Below, one piece after another: positions 8,174 to 16,653 of a stretch of DNA of 34,684 nt. Location: positions 1 through 34,684 of the forward strand of contig JAUNDE010000019.1 in NCBI GenBank assembly GCA_030526265.1, written 5' to 3'. Source of the stretch: Eubacteriales bacterium. Its GTDB lineage: Bacteria > Bacillota > Clostridia > Lachnospirales > Lachnospiraceae. The number at the start of each line of letters is the position of its first letter. Within the stretch, counting starts at the first letter, position 1. The translations under genes and the position numbers were made by a program. Below the pieces are notes generated by a model. That model was not told the DNA's origin, made no database searches, and saw only the letters and a program-made list of their open reading frames with translations.

Positions 8174-8379
8174 ATAGCATACGAAACATTCGTGGCTATT
8201 TCAAATATACAAGGCGCACCTGTAGCCGGTGAAACCTGTATATTGCTTCTAATGCCGGCCCGTCATTACCGATTATCGGTGGCCGGAAAGGGCGTGATAC
8301 CGAACACGCCTGGGAATTGGATTCTCAGTTCCCCTATTAAAGACGATGTACTTTAAGAATGAGATATGGATATATCTCA
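8174..8379 (+). ncRNA. Candidate structured mRNA leader upstream of rpsM
   Basis: About 200 bases fold as consecutive clean stems: ATAGC/GCTAT enclosing ACGA/TCGT (8174-8199); AATATACA/TGTATATT plus GG/CC enclosing CACC/GGTG (8204-8244); CCGGCC/GGCCGG enclosing ACCG/CGGT (8255-8286); GGCGTG/CACGCC (8291-8310); GGGAA/TTCCC (8312-8333); TTAAAG/CTTTAA (8338-8356); and a perfect TGAGATAT/ATATCTCA stem with loop GGAT (8360-8379), 44 bases before the rpsM ATG. No ORF of note lies inside. By position it could be the site through which S4 controls the alpha operon, as in E. coli; this is inference and I do not recognise the fold as a known family. Confidence 0.6.
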
Positions 8380-8422
8380 GCAAACAATGAAACAAATTTT
8401 GAGAAAAATGGAGGAAATTCAC

Positions 8423-8791
8423 ATGGCTCGTATAGCAGGTGTAGACTTACCAAGAGACAAACGTGTCGAAATCGGATTGACTTATATCTACGGAATCGGT
8501 AGAACAAGCGCAACACGTATTTTGACAGAGGCAGGAGTAAATCCTGATATTCGTTGTAGAGATCTTACAGACGAAGATGTTAAGAAAATCAGTGCAGTAA
8601 TCGACGAAAGTCAGATGGTAGAAGGTGATCTTCGCAGAGAGATCGCTCTTAACATCAAGAGATTACAGGAGATTGGATGCTACAGAGGTATCCGTCATAG
8701 AAAAGGACTTCCGGTTCGTGGTCAGAAGACTAAGACAAACGCAAGAACCCGTAAAGGTCCTAAGAGAACAGTAGCTAATAAGAAGAAATAA
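8423..8791 (+). CDS. rpsM: 30S ribosomal protein S13
   Basis: S13 is in the 30S head, contacts P-site tRNA and bridges to the 50S subunit. The 122-residue product starts [20 protein letters not shown] and ends in the basic [16 protein letters not shown] tail. The start at 8423 is preferred over an in-frame ATG at 8366, because GGAGG at 8410-8414 has ideal spacing and the upstream region is the structured leader. First gene of the alpha operon proper. Confidence 0.97.
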   Translation: MARIAGVDLPRDKRVEIGLTYIYGIGRTSATRILTEAGVNPDIRCRDLTDEDVKKISAVIDESQMVEGDLRREIALNIKRLQEIGCYRGIRHRKGLPVRGQKTKTNARTRKGPKRTVANKKK

Positions 8792-8819
8792 TTCAGGGAA
8801 AGTGTAGGTTAGTTTTATT

Positions 8820-9215
8820 ATGGCAAAGAAAGTTACAAAGAAAGTGACAAAAAGACGTGTCAAGAAAAACGTTGAACACGGACAGGCACATATCCAGGCA
8901 TCATTCAATAACACAATCGTTACATTGACAGATGCACAGGGTAACGCTCTTTCATGGGCAAGTGCAGGTGGTCTTGGATTCAAAGGTTCAAGAAAATCTA
9001 CTCCTTATGCAGCACAGATGGCAGCTGAGACTGCAGCAAAAGCAGCATTGATTCATGGTTTGAAAACAGTAGATGTTATGGTAAAGGGACCTGGTTCAGG
9101 AAGAGAAGCAGCAATTCGTGCATTACAGGCATGCGGAATCGATGTTACAAGCATCAGAGACGTGACAGCAGTTCCACACAACGGATGCCGTCCGCCAAAA
9201 CGCAGAAGAGTCTAA
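8820..9215 (+). CDS. rpsK: 30S ribosomal protein S11
   Basis: S11 forms the platform of the small subunit near the E site. The 131-residue protein has the core [19 protein letters not shown] and ends with the canonical [12 protein letters not shown]. The ribosome binding site is weak for this operon (only TAGG about 10 bases before ATG), so translation may depend on coupling to rpsM, 28 bases upstream (inference). Confidence 0.97.
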   Translation: MAKKVTKKVTKRRVKKNVEHGQAHIQASFNNTIVTLTDAQGNALSWASAGGLGFKGSRKSTPYAAQMAAETAAKAALIHGLKTVDVMVKGPGSGREAAIRALQACGIDVTSIRDVTAVPHNGCRPPKRRRV

Positions 9216-9251
9216 TTACCATATATATTGAAATAGGAGGAAATAAAGAAC

Positions 9252-9845
9252 ATGGCAGTAAATAGAGTTCCGGTTCTTAAAAGATGTCGTTCCCTTGGTA
9301 TGGATCCAATCTATTTAGGAATTGATAAAAAGTCTAACAGACAGTTAAAAAGAGCTAATAGAAAAATGAGCGAGTATGGTCTTCAGTTACGTGAAAAACA
9401 GAAAGCAAAATTCATTTACGGCGTATTAGAAAAACCTTTCAGAAACTATTTTGAAAAAGCTCAGCGCATGAGCGGTATGACTGGTACAAACCTTATGGTA
9501 TTGCTCGAGAGCAGATTGGACAACGTAGTTTTCCGTATGGGTCTTGCAAGAACTCGTCGCGAGGCCAGACAGATCGTTGACCACAAACATGTGCTGGTTA
9601 ACGGAAAACAGGTTAACATTCCATCATACCTTGTAAAAGCTGGTGATGTTATCGAGATCAAAGAGAAATGCAAAGGTTCTCAGAGATACAAAGACATCCT
9701 TGCTGTAACAGCAGGACGTTTGGTACCGGCTTGGATCGAAGCAGATCAGGAGAATTTGAAAGCAACTGTAAAAGAGCTTCCAACTCGTGATGAAATCGAT
9801 GTTCCAGTTGATGAGATGTTGATCGTCGAGTTGTATTCTAAATAA
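9252..9845 (+). CDS. rpsD: 30S ribosomal protein S4
   Basis: S4 nucleates 16S rRNA 5'-domain assembly and in E. coli represses the alpha operon. The 197-residue product has an N-terminal domain (to about residue 85) and an S4 RNA-binding domain (about residues 85-150, [17 protein letters not shown]). It has too few N-terminal cysteines for the zinc form. Unlike B. subtilis, where rpsD is a separate locus with its own leader, rpsD is here in the alpha operon, so feedback control would be expected at the operon leader. TAGGAGGAAAT precedes the ATG. Confidence 0.97.
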   Translation: MAVNRVPVLKRCRSLGMDPIYLGIDKKSNRQLKRANRKMSEYGLQLREKQKAKFIYGVLEKPFRNYFEKAQRMSGMTGTNLMVLLESRLDNVVFRMGLARTRREARQIVDHKHVLVNGKQVNIPSYLVKAGDVIEIKEKCKGSQRYKDILAVTAGRLVPAWIEADQENLKATVKELPTRDEIDVPVDEMLIVELYSK

Positions 9846-9884
9846 TAAAATTTAGAGATTCACCCCATAAGGAGGGATTGTATA

Positions 9885-10844
9885 GTGTTTGATTTTAATA
9901 AACCAAATATCGAGATAACCGAGATTTCAGAAGATAAGAGATATGGCAGATTTGTTGTTGAACCTTTGGAAAGAGGCTACGGAACAACTCTTGGAAACTC
10001 TCTTAGAAGAATCATGCTTTCTTCACTTCCGGGTGCTGCTATCAGCCAGATCAAGATCGATGGAGTATTGCATGAGTTCAGTTCTATCCCAGGCGTGAAA
10101 GAAGATGTGACAGAGATTGTTATGAATTTGAAATCATTGGCAATCAAGAATACATCTGAAACAGACGAACCAAAGACAGCTTATATTGAGTTTGAGGGTG
10201 AGGGAGTAGTAACAGGCGCTGATATCCAGGTAGACTCTGATATTGAGATTATGAATCCCGAAACTGTGATTGCAACATTAAATGGTGGTGCTGACAGCAA
10301 ATTGTACATGGAACTTACCATTACAAAGGGAAGAGGATACGTAAGTGCAGATAAGAACAAAGACGAAGACCTGCCGATCGCAGTGATTCCGATTGATTCT
10401 ATCTACACTCCGGTAGAACGTGTGAATCTCACAGTAGAGAATACACGTGTTGGCCAGATTACAGACTTCGATAAACTTACATTAGATGTATGGACAAATG
10501 GAACTCTTGTTCCGGATGAGGCTGTTAGTTTGGCAGCAAAAGTGCTTAGTGAACATCTTAAGCTCTTTGTTGATCTCTCTGAAGTTGCTCAGGCGGCAGA
10601 AGTTATGATCGAAAAAGAAGATGATGAGAAAGAAAAAGTACTTGAAATGAGTATTGATGAACTTGAACTTTCTGTTCGTTCATTCAACTGCCTGAAGAGA
10701 GCAGGCATTAATACAGTAGAAGAGTTGACAAACAGAACTCCGGAAGACATGATGAAGGTTCGTAACCTTGGTCGCAAGTCTCTTGAAGAAGTTCTTGCAA
10801 AACTCAAAGAGCTCGGACTTGAACTTAGTCAGGGCGAGGAATAA
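9885..10844 (+). CDS. rpoA: RNA polymerase alpha subunit
   Basis: Alpha dimerises to start RNA polymerase assembly and its C-terminal domain contacts upstream promoter DNA and activators. The 319-residue protein has the N-terminal dimerisation domain (about 1-230, with [19 protein letters not shown]), an acidic linker (about 238-255) and the alpha-CTD (about 255-315, [18 protein letters not shown]). Translation begins at GTG, served by AAGGAGGG. Normal length; between rpsD and rplQ as usual. Confidence 0.97.
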   Translation: MFDFNKPNIEITEISEDKRYGRFVVEPLERGYGTTLGNSLRRIMLSSLPGAAISQIKIDGVLHEFSSIPGVKEDVTEIVMNLKSLAIKNTSETDEPKTAYIEFEGEGVVTGADIQVDSDIEIMNPETVIATLNGGADSKLYMELTITKGRGYVSADKNKDEDLPIAVIPIDSIYTPVERVNLTVENTRVGQITDFDKLTLDVWTNGTLVPDEAVSLAAKVLSEHLKLFVDLSEVAQAAEVMIEKEDDEKEKVLEMSIDELELSVRSFNCLKRAGINTVEELTNRTPEDMMKVRNLGRKSLEEVLAKLKELGLELSQGEE

Positions 10845-10938
10845 AAGTCACCAGTAAGCCCAAAGAGCATGGCGGCGGCATTTGGCTAGTAAGCCCGATG
10901 AATGCATAACCAAGTGTTAAATAATGGAGGAAAAAGAA

Positions 10939-11475
10939 ATGGCAAAGTATAGAAAGCTTGGCAGAACATCAAGCCAGAGAAAAGCATTAATCAGAAACCA
11001 GGTAACAGCGCTCCTTAACAACGGAAAGATCGTTACTACAGAAGCGAAAGCAAAAGAGATCCGCAAAGTTGCTGAAGGTCTTATCGCTTTGGCTGTAAAG
11101 GAAAAAGACAACTACGAAGAAGTTACTGTAAAAGCTAAAGTTGCCCGCAAGGACAAAGATGGCAAGAGAGTAAAAGAAGTAGTAGACGGTAAGAAAGTTA
11201 CTGTATACGATGAAGTTGAAAAGACAATCAAAAAAGATATGCCTTCAAGACTTCACGCAAGAAGAGAAATGCTGAAAGTTCTTTATCCGGTGAAAGAAGT
11301 TCCAACAACTGCAGCTGGAAGAAAGAAAAATACAAAAGAAGTTGATCTTGTTGCTAAATTGTTTGACGAGATCGCTCCAAAGTATGCTAACCGTAACGGT
11401 GGTTACACAAGAATCGTTAAAATCGGTCTTCGTAAAGGTGATGCAGCTATGGAAGTTCTTCTTGAGCTTGTATAA
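10939..11475 (+). CDS. rplQ: 50S ribosomal protein L17 with internal insertion
   Basis: L17 lies at the peptide exit side of the large subunit. The product is 178 residues, against about 120 in Bacillus. Both ends match L17 ([33 protein letters not shown]), and an insertion of about 45 highly charged residues (roughly 54-100, [15 protein letters not shown] onward) precedes the RLHARRE motif, with a shorter one after it. Start 10939 is chosen over 10924 because GGAGG at 10926-10930 serves it. The preceding 94-bp gap holds a 9-bp direct repeat (AGTAAGCCC at 10853 and 10888). Confidence 0.95.
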   Translation: MAKYRKLGRTSSQRKALIRNQVTALLNNGKIVTTEAKAKEIRKVAEGLIALAVKEKDNYEEVTVKAKVARKDKDGKRVKEVVDGKKVTVYDEVEKTIKKDMPSRLHARREMLKVLYPVKEVPTTAAGRKKNTKEVDLVAKLFDEIAPKYANRNGGYTRIVKIGLRKGDAAMEVLLELV

Positions 11476-11501
11476 TCTGTTCGAGAGCAGGAAGTTATTA
11501 C

Positions 11502-11532
11502 AGAGCACTCTGAGTAATCAGGGTGCTCTTTT
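11502..11532 (+). terminator. Rho-independent terminator of alpha operon
   Basis: AGAGCACTCT (11502-11511) pairs with AGGGTGCTCT (11520-11529), one wobble and 8-base loop, followed by a short T-run. It ends the rpmJ-rplQ transcript. Confidence 0.8.
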
Positions 11533-11690
11533 AAAATTAAAATAAGCAATAAGCAGGATAAGACATATTCGACAAAACTGTCGACTTTCCATCGCTTCAC
11601 TTCGGTTTTATTACATCCGTATATCGTCGCGATAAAGGCGTTTGCACTTTATACGGCTGCCATATAGATTTACATAAAATTCGAATAAAA
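11533..11690 (+). other. Gene-free stretch before hydrogenase promoter
   Basis: No ORF or RNA gene is evident between the rplQ terminator and the hydrogenase promoter. One imperfect inverted repeat stands out (CCGTATA at 11617-11623 with TATACGG at 11650-11656), of unknown role. Confidence 0.4.
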
Positions 11691-11726
11691 TTGTCATAAA
11701 ATAGACAGGGTTAATATATTATTAAC
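11691..11726 (+). promoter_or_regulatory. Hydrogenase promoter with overlapping palindrome
   Basis: TTGTCA (11691-11696) and TATATT (11715-11720) are 18 bases apart. The -10 lies inside a perfect 17-bp palindrome GTTAATATATTATTAAC (11710-11726), placed to act as a repressor site. The half-site GTTAA recalls Rex operators, but the spacing between halves differs. A second weaker candidate is GTGACA (11739) with TATTAT (11762), 17 bases apart. The remaining leader to 11844 has small hairpins (TTCGC/GCGAA) and a good ribosome binding site. Confidence 0.5.
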
Positions 11727-11844
11727 AGGTACTTTCGCGTGACAAAGCGAATTTGACGTAGTATTATTATTCTAACGTAATTATTTGTCGTAGTTTTAAA
11801 TGTATGAAATATGCTACGTGATTTCGTTTGAAGGAGGAATTGAT

Positions 11845-13677
11845 ATGAATAGGTTATCTGTAAAATCTACAGACAGAGTAGATTCGACAACAGAAAAGCT
11901 TATGAAAGAGTTTGCCCAAAGAATCGTTGCAAATCCGCCGGGAGTATGTCCGGTAGATATGCAGCTTGCATTCCTGAAGACATGTCACGCACAGACCTGT
12001 GGAAAATGTGTGCCTTGTCGAGTAGGACTTGGCAAACTTGAGGAGCTTTTAGAAAGTGTATTAAATAATACGGCGACAGACAGAACGCTGTATATGATTG
12101 AGAAAACAGCGATCAATATTATGAATTCGGCTGACTGTGCGATCGGATTTGAGTCAGCGAGAATGGTACTTGCCGGATTTGAAGGATTTAAAGAGGATTA
12201 TATTTCGCATGTGCATGAACATCAGTGTACAGGTTCTTTTGAACAGCCAATCCCATGTGTAACACTTTGTCCTGCAAATGTAGATATCCCGGGCTATATT
12301 GCTCTGGCAGGAAGCGGAAGATGTGCGGATGCAGTCCGTCTGATCCGCAAGGACAATCCATTCCCGACAGCGTGTGCATTGATCTGTGAGCATCCGTGTG
12401 AGGAGAGATGCCGTCGTACAATGATCGATGATGCTGTTAATATCCGCGGCATGAAACGTTACGCTGTCGATAAGGCAAGAGCAAGTGAAGTTCCGGTGCC
12501 GGCATGTGCACCTTCGACAGGAAAGAAGGTCGCAGTTGTGGGAGGAGGTCCAAGTGGACTTACAGCTGCGTATTTCCTTCAGCTTATGGGACATCAGGTG
12601 ACGGTTTTTGAACAAAAGAAACAGCTCGGTGGTATGCTTCGTTATGGTATTCCGAATTATCGTTTTCCGAGAGAGAGGCTGCAGGAAGATATCGATGCGA
12701 TTCTTTCGACCGGTATCGAAGTGAAATTGAATGCCGACATCGATACAGAAGCGATTGCTCAGATCAACGAAGATTATGATGCGACATACATAGCGATCGG
12801 AGCACATGCAGATAAGAAGCTCGGACTTGAAGGCGAAGAATGCGAGAATGTGATCTCAGCCGTAGATATGCTTCGTGAGATCGGTGACGGAAATTATCCG
12901 GATTTCACAGGAAAACGCGTACTGGTAGTCGGCGGCGGTAATGTAGCGATGGACTGCGCGAGAACTGCGATCCGTTCAAATGCGAAGACAGTAAGTATCG
13001 TATACCGCAGACGTCAGGAGGATATGACTGCTCTGCCGGCGGAAGTAGAAGGTGCGATCGCGGAAGGAATCGAACTTCTCACATTGAAAGCACCTCTTCG
13101 CGTAGAGGCAGATGCAGAAGGAAAGGTAGCTGCGCTTTGGGTACAGCCACAGATCATTGGTCAGGTAAGAGGCGGAAGGCCATCTCCGAGAAAAGCGGCA
13201 AAAGAAGAAGAAAGACTGGAATGTGATCTGATCCTTGTTGCAATCGGTCAGGATATCGTATCCGCTCCGTTCGAAAAAGCAGGACTTGCAACAAAGAGAG
13301 GAAGAATTGTTGCAGATGCTGCAGGCGCATCAAACCGTGTTGGAATTTATGCGGGTGGTGACTGTGTATCAGGTCCTGCAACAGTGATCAAGGCGATCGC
13401 TGCAGGTAAGGTGGCTGCTGCGAATATTGATCAGTTCCTTGGATTCCATCATCCGATTACAGTGGATGTTAAAATTCCGGAGCCACTTCTCAATGATAAG
13501 AATCCATGTGGACGTGTGAATCTGGAAGAGAAAGAGTCATGGGCTCGTAGAGATAATTTCGAGGGTATCGAATATTGCATGAGTGAGGAAGAAGCAATTC
13601 AGGAATCCGGCAGATGCCTGCGCTGTGATAAATATGGATGTGGAGCATTGAGAGGAGGTCGTCAGTTCGAATGGTAA
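11845..13677 (+). CDS. Fe-S flavoprotein pyridine-nucleotide oxidoreductase, partner of HydA
   Basis: A 610-residue fusion. Residues about 40-115 match the C-terminal Fe-S domain of NuoF/HydB (motif TCGKCVPCRVG) without the preceding FMN/NADH domain. Residues about 135-215 form a cysteine-rich ferredoxin-like domain as in GltD and dihydropyrimidine dehydrogenase (CEHPCEERCRR). Residues about 225-560 are a two-dinucleotide flavoprotein: FAD site VAVVGGGPSGLTAA near 229, NAD(P)H site VLVVGGGNVAMDCA near 360, and a second FAD contact AGDCVSGPATVIKAIAAG. A CxxC-type C-terminus follows. It probably passes electrons between NAD(P)H and the hydrogenase encoded next (7-base gene overlap). Start 11845 is set by AAGGAGG at 11831-11837. 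Often annotated as glutamate-synthase small-subunit-like; glutamate synthesis is unlikely without gltB. Confidence 0.85.
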   Translation: MNRLSVKSTDRVDSTTEKLMKEFAQRIVANPPGVCPVDMQLAFLKTCHAQTCGKCVPCRVGLGKLEELLESVLNNTATDRTLYMIEKTAINIMNSADCAIGFESARMVLAGFEGFKEDYISHVHEHQCTGSFEQPIPCVTLCPANVDIPGYIALAGSGRCADAVRLIRKDNPFPTACALICEHPCEERCRRTMIDDAVNIRGMKRYAVDKARASEVPVPACAPSTGKKVAVVGGGPSGLTAAYFLQLMGHQVTVFEQKKQLGGMLRYGIPNYRFPRERLQEDIDAILSTGIEVKLNADIDTEAIAQINEDYDATYIAIGAHADKKLGLEGEECENVISAVDMLREIGDGNYPDFTGKRVLVVGGGNVAMDCARTAIRSNAKTVSIVYRRRQEDMTALPAEVEGAIAEGIELLTLKAPLRVEADAEGKVAALWVQPQIIGQVRGGRPSPRKAAKEEERLECDLILVAIGQDIVSAPFEKAGLATKRGRIVADAAGASNRVGIYAGGDCVSGPATVIKAIAAGKVAAANIDQFLGFHHPITVDVKIPEPLLNDKNPCGRVNLEEKESWARRDNFEGIEYCMSEEEAIQESGRCLRCDKYGCGALRGGRQFEW

Positions 13678-15407
13678 ACTTAACGATTGATAATAAAAAA
13701 GCATGTGTACCGGAAGGTACAACGATTTTGGAAGCAGCTAAGACTGTAGGAATCAAGATCCCGACACTTTGCTTCCTGAAAGATCTGAATGAAATCGGTG
13801 CGTGCCGTGTATGTTGTGTGGAGCTTAAGGGGAAAGATACGCTCGTTGCATCCTGCAACACGAAGGTCGAAGAGGGCATGGAAGTATACACAAGCAGTGA
13901 AAAGGCACAGTATGCTAGAAGAATGAACCTGCAGTTTATTCTTTCCCAGCATGATTTCCGCTGCGCAGGATGTCAGAGAAACGGAAATTGTTCTCTCCAG
14001 AAAGTCTGTGAGGAAATGAACATCAATGAGGTTCCGTTTGAGCAGAGCTATGATCCGAGCGACTGGGATCTGCGTTTTCCATTGATTCGAAATGCGGGAA
14101 AATGTATCAAATGTATGCGCTGTGTTCAGGTATGTGACAAAGTGCAGAGCCTACGTGTATGGGATATCGTAAATACAGGACAGCGTACAAATGTGGGTGT
14201 CTCAGGAATGAGGAAGATCAATGATGCAAACTGTTCGCTCTGTGGTCAGTGTATTACACATTGCCCGACAGGAGCATTGAGGGAGCGTGACGATGTCCGT
14301 AAGGTTCTGGATGCGATCCATGATCCAAAGAAGATCGTCGTTGTTCAGATCGCACCGGCAGTTCGTGCAGCATGGGGGGATGGGCTTGGACTTCCTCCGG
14401 AGATGGCAACAGAGAAGCGAATGGCAGCCTGTGTTCGAGCACTTGGCGTGGACTATGTATTTGACACGAACTTCAGTGCCGACCTTACGATCATGGAAGA
14501 AGCGAATGAATTCCTGGAAAGATTTACACACAGGGATGAGTATGATTGGCCAATGTACACATCATGCTGTCCTGGATGGGTTCGTTTCCTGAAATCAGAA
14601 TATCCGGAGATGACCGGACAGCTTTCCAGTGCAAAATCTCCACAGCAGATGTTCGGAGCAGTTGCAAAGTCGTACTTTGCGGAGAAAGTACTCGATGTTG
14701 ATCCAAAAGAAATCTATTGCGTATCGATCATGCCATGTACAGCGAAGAAAGCGGAGTGTGATATTCCGAATATCAATGATTCAGAAGCGGATAAAGACGT
14801 TGATGTTGTTCTTACAACAAGAGAGTTTGACAGACTTCTCCGTTCTCAGCTTGTGAATCCGTTCATCGTGGAAGAAGAAGAGTTTGATTCACCGCTTGGA
14901 ACCGGAACCGGAGCAGCGGTAATCTTTGGAGCGACCGGAGGAGTTATGGAAGCGGCACTCAGAACAGCATATTTTGCACTCACCGGATCAAATCCGAAGC
15001 CGGATCTTTTCAAGATGGTACGTGGACTTGAGGGAATTAAAGAAGCATCGCTTGAGATCGCAGGAATTCCGCTGAAGGTTGCGGTGTCCAGTGGACTTGG
15101 AAATACAAGAAAGCTGATCGAGAGAATAAAAAAAGGCGAAGCTGAATATGATTTCGTAGAAGTGATGGCATGTCCGGGCGGATGCTCAGGCGGCGGTGGT
15201 CAGCCAATCAGCGATGGAGAAGAACTTGCCGGTGAAAGAGGCGAGAAACTCTACGTTCTCGATAAGAAGAATCCGCTGAGATTTTCTCATGAAAATCCAT
15301 CGATTGTGGCATTATATGACGAATATCTGGAGAAGCCACTGTCTCATCGTGCACATGAATTACTGCACACAGATCATTTTGGATGGTATATGCCGTCAGG
15401 AAAATAA
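13671..15407 (+). CDS. hydA: [FeFe] hydrogenase, group A
   Basis: Catalyses reversible 2H+ + 2e- = H2, here probably disposing of fermentative reductant in the cytoplasm. The 578-residue protein has, in order: plant-type [2Fe-2S] domain with Cys34, Cys45, Cys48, Cys62; the His/Cys [4Fe-4S] motif HDFRCAGCQRNGNC; two [4Fe-4S] ferredoxin motifs (CIKCMRCVQVC, CSLCGQCITHC); and the H-cluster domain with TSCCPGW (Cys299/300), MPCTAKKAE (Cys356) and MACPGGCSGGGGQP (Cys501, Cys505). All H-cluster ligands are present. It overlaps the upstream oxidoreductase by 7 bases, so both are coupled; this pairing resembles the glutamate-synthase-linked group A2 class. The HydEFG maturases needed for its cofactor are not in this window. 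Confidence 0.96.
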   Translation: MVNLTIDNKKACVPEGTTILEAAKTVGIKIPTLCFLKDLNEIGACRVCCVELKGKDTLVASCNTKVEEGMEVYTSSEKAQYARRMNLQFILSQHDFRCAGCQRNGNCSLQKVCEEMNINEVPFEQSYDPSDWDLRFPLIRNAGKCIKCMRCVQVCDKVQSLRVWDIVNTGQRTNVGVSGMRKINDANCSLCGQCITHCPTGALRERDDVRKVLDAIHDPKKIVVVQIAPAVRAAWGDGLGLPPEMATEKRMAACVRALGVDYVFDTNFSADLTIMEEANEFLERFTHRDEYDWPMYTSCCPGWVRFLKSEYPEMTGQLSSAKSPQQMFGAVAKSYFAEKVLDVDPKEIYCVSIMPCTAKKAECDIPNINDSEADKDVDVVLTTREFDRLLRSQLVNPFIVEEEEFDSPLGTGTGAAVIFGATGGVMEAALRTAYFALTGSNPKPDLFKMVRGLEGIKEASLEIAGIPLKVAVSSGLGNTRKLIERIKKGEAEYDFVEVMACPGGCSGGGGQPISDGEELAGERGEKLYVLDKKNPLRFSHENPSIVALYDEYLEKPLSHRAHELLHTDHFGWYMPSGK

Positions 15408-15420
15408 TCAGATATTCTAA

Positions 15421-15486
15421 TTTCAGAGGGGGTTTCAAACTTCCCTCTGAAATAAGCAAAAGGAGATCGAAATGATCTCCTTTTTT
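15421..15486 (+). terminator. Double hairpin terminator between hydA and the minus-strand gene
   Basis: First hairpin TTTCAGAGGG/CCCTCTGAAA (15421-15452); second AAAAGGAGATC/GATCTCCTTTT (15458-15484) with loop GAAAT and T-run on +, and a matching A/T run for the - strand. The second probably serves both converging transcripts. Confidence 0.8.
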
Positions 15487-15489
15487 GAA

Positions 15490-16524
15490 TTAATCTGCTA
15501 AATATACTTCTGTGTAGTATGTTCCGGCAGCAAGTGCTCCGCCGTGCGAGCCGACAAAAATATCAATTTTTTTCCCTTTGATCGCGCCACCAGTGTCCTC
15601 AGCAACATAAACCTGGCCGTTGATGATCACGCGAGTGCCAAGTGGAATGACACCTGGATCTACAGCAATTGTTCTTCCCGGTGTTGGTATTGTTCCGGAA
15701 GAAGTTGTTCCGCCACTCCAGCTTCCGCAACATGCATAACATGGGCAGTAGTGTGTGATCCTGAATGAACCAAGGCTCTTCTTACCTTCCGGTGATGCCG
15801 GGGTGTGCTCCTCCGGGGGAACAGGACGGGTTGGCTGCTGCGAAGTGCTGCCGGAGCTCTGCTGTTGCTGTTGCTGCTGTGCAAGTGCCTGCTGGGTTGC
15901 CAGAGCTTCTGCCTGCTTTGCTCGTTCTAACTGTGCCTGGTAATCAGCTAATTGAGAGGATGTAGAGGAAATCAAAGACTCTACCTGAGTTCTTTTTGCC
16001 CTTAATTCCTCTTGTTTTCCAACAAGCTCCTGATGTTGTTTTTCCAGCTGTTCATTTTCTTCACAGATCTCATTCTGAGTCTTAAGAAGTTCATCTAACA
16101 TGCTGCGATCATATTCACTTACGTTTTTAACAAAATCTGTTTTGTTCAGGAAATCTGACATGCTTTTGGATGAACAGATCAACTCGATAAATGAAGTGTC
16201 CCCCGCTTCATACATGTATTTGATACGAAGCTTCATGTCTTCATACTGTTGTTCGCCTTTTGCCTGGGCTTCATCTAAACGAGCCTGAGTTTCTTCCATT
16301 TTTGAGGCTAATTCTTCTGATTCAGAAGAAAGGGTATCCATTTCATTTAAAAGAGAAGCAAGCTCGCCGTTAAGACTGCTTAATTCATTATTGAGACTGG
16401 ATGTCTTCTGTTCTAATTCTGAGGAGGAAGGCTGCGCATAAACAAATGTACTCACACATCCGATGGCTGCTACAGACAATGCGGTGATTCCTGCAAGAAC
16501 CAAACGTTTTGTTTTCATACCCAT
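15490..16524 (-). CDS. Secreted coiled-coil protein with C-terminal 3D domain
   Basis: 344 residues. A signal peptide (about 1-30, MKTKRLVLAGITALSVAAIG...VYA) is followed by a long coiled coil (about 34-205) like that of CwlO/PcsB-type cell-wall proteins, a Gln-rich and Pro/Ser-rich linker (about 205-245, seven Gln in a row), and a 3D domain (about 250-344) with its three conserved aspartates (AVDPGVIPLG, EDTGG, KIDIFVG). 3D domains form a double-psi barrel seen in lytic transglycosylase-like proteins such as MltA and YuiC, so a peptidoglycan-cleaving role at the cell surface is likely (inference). A cysteine cluster (YCPCYACCG) opens the domain. Faces hydA tail to tail; own promoter at 16653-16625. 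Confidence 0.85.
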   Translation of the reverse strand: MGMKTKRLVLAGITALSVAAIGCVSTFVYAQPSSSELEQKTSSLNNELSSLNGELASLLNEMDTLSSESEELASKMEETQARLDEAQAKGEQQYEDMKLRIKYMYEAGDTSFIELICSSKSMSDFLNKTDFVKNVSEYDRSMLDELLKTQNEICEENEQLEKQHQELVGKQEELRAKRTQVESLISSTSSQLADYQAQLERAKQAEALATQQALAQQQQQQQSSGSTSQQPTRPVPPEEHTPASPEGKKSLGSFRITHYCPCYACCGSWSGGTTSSGTIPTPGRTIAVDPGVIPLGTRVIINGQVYVAEDTGGAIKGKKIDIFVGSHGGALAAGTYYTEVYLAD

Positions 16525-16624
16525 ATATTATACTTGTCCTTTCTTTGCTTGTTCTTTCAAACATATCATTGAAATCGAAAATAATGAATTGCTTGAAAAA
16601 ATGTAATATTCAATCAGTTTCAAT

Positions 16625-16653
16625 ATTATACAACAAATTGCTTTATTAAGCAA
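16625..16653 (-). promoter_or_regulatory. Minus-strand promoter for the 3D-domain gene
   Basis: On the minus strand TTGCTT (16653-16648) and TATAAT (16630-16625) are 17 bases apart. The -35 is one arm of a palindrome TTGCTTTATTAAGCAA (16638-16653) shared with a possible promoter on the other strand. Confidence 0.6.

Noticed and set aside
11710-11726. Canonical Rex operator
   Set aside because: Half-sites are similar but the gap between them is 7 bases, not the usual 4, and the outer TTG/CAA bases are missing; kept only as an unassigned palindrome.
12154-12807. 217-codon open frame on the minus strand inside the HydA partner gene
   Set aside because: Composition is odd for a protein (many Cys, His, Ser) and it is wholly antisense to a well supported gene.
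11845-13677. Glutamate synthase small subunit (gltD)
   Set aside because: The flavoprotein half is GltD-like, but the extra NuoF-type Fe-S domain, the overlap with hydA and the lack of gltB point to a hydrogenase partner.
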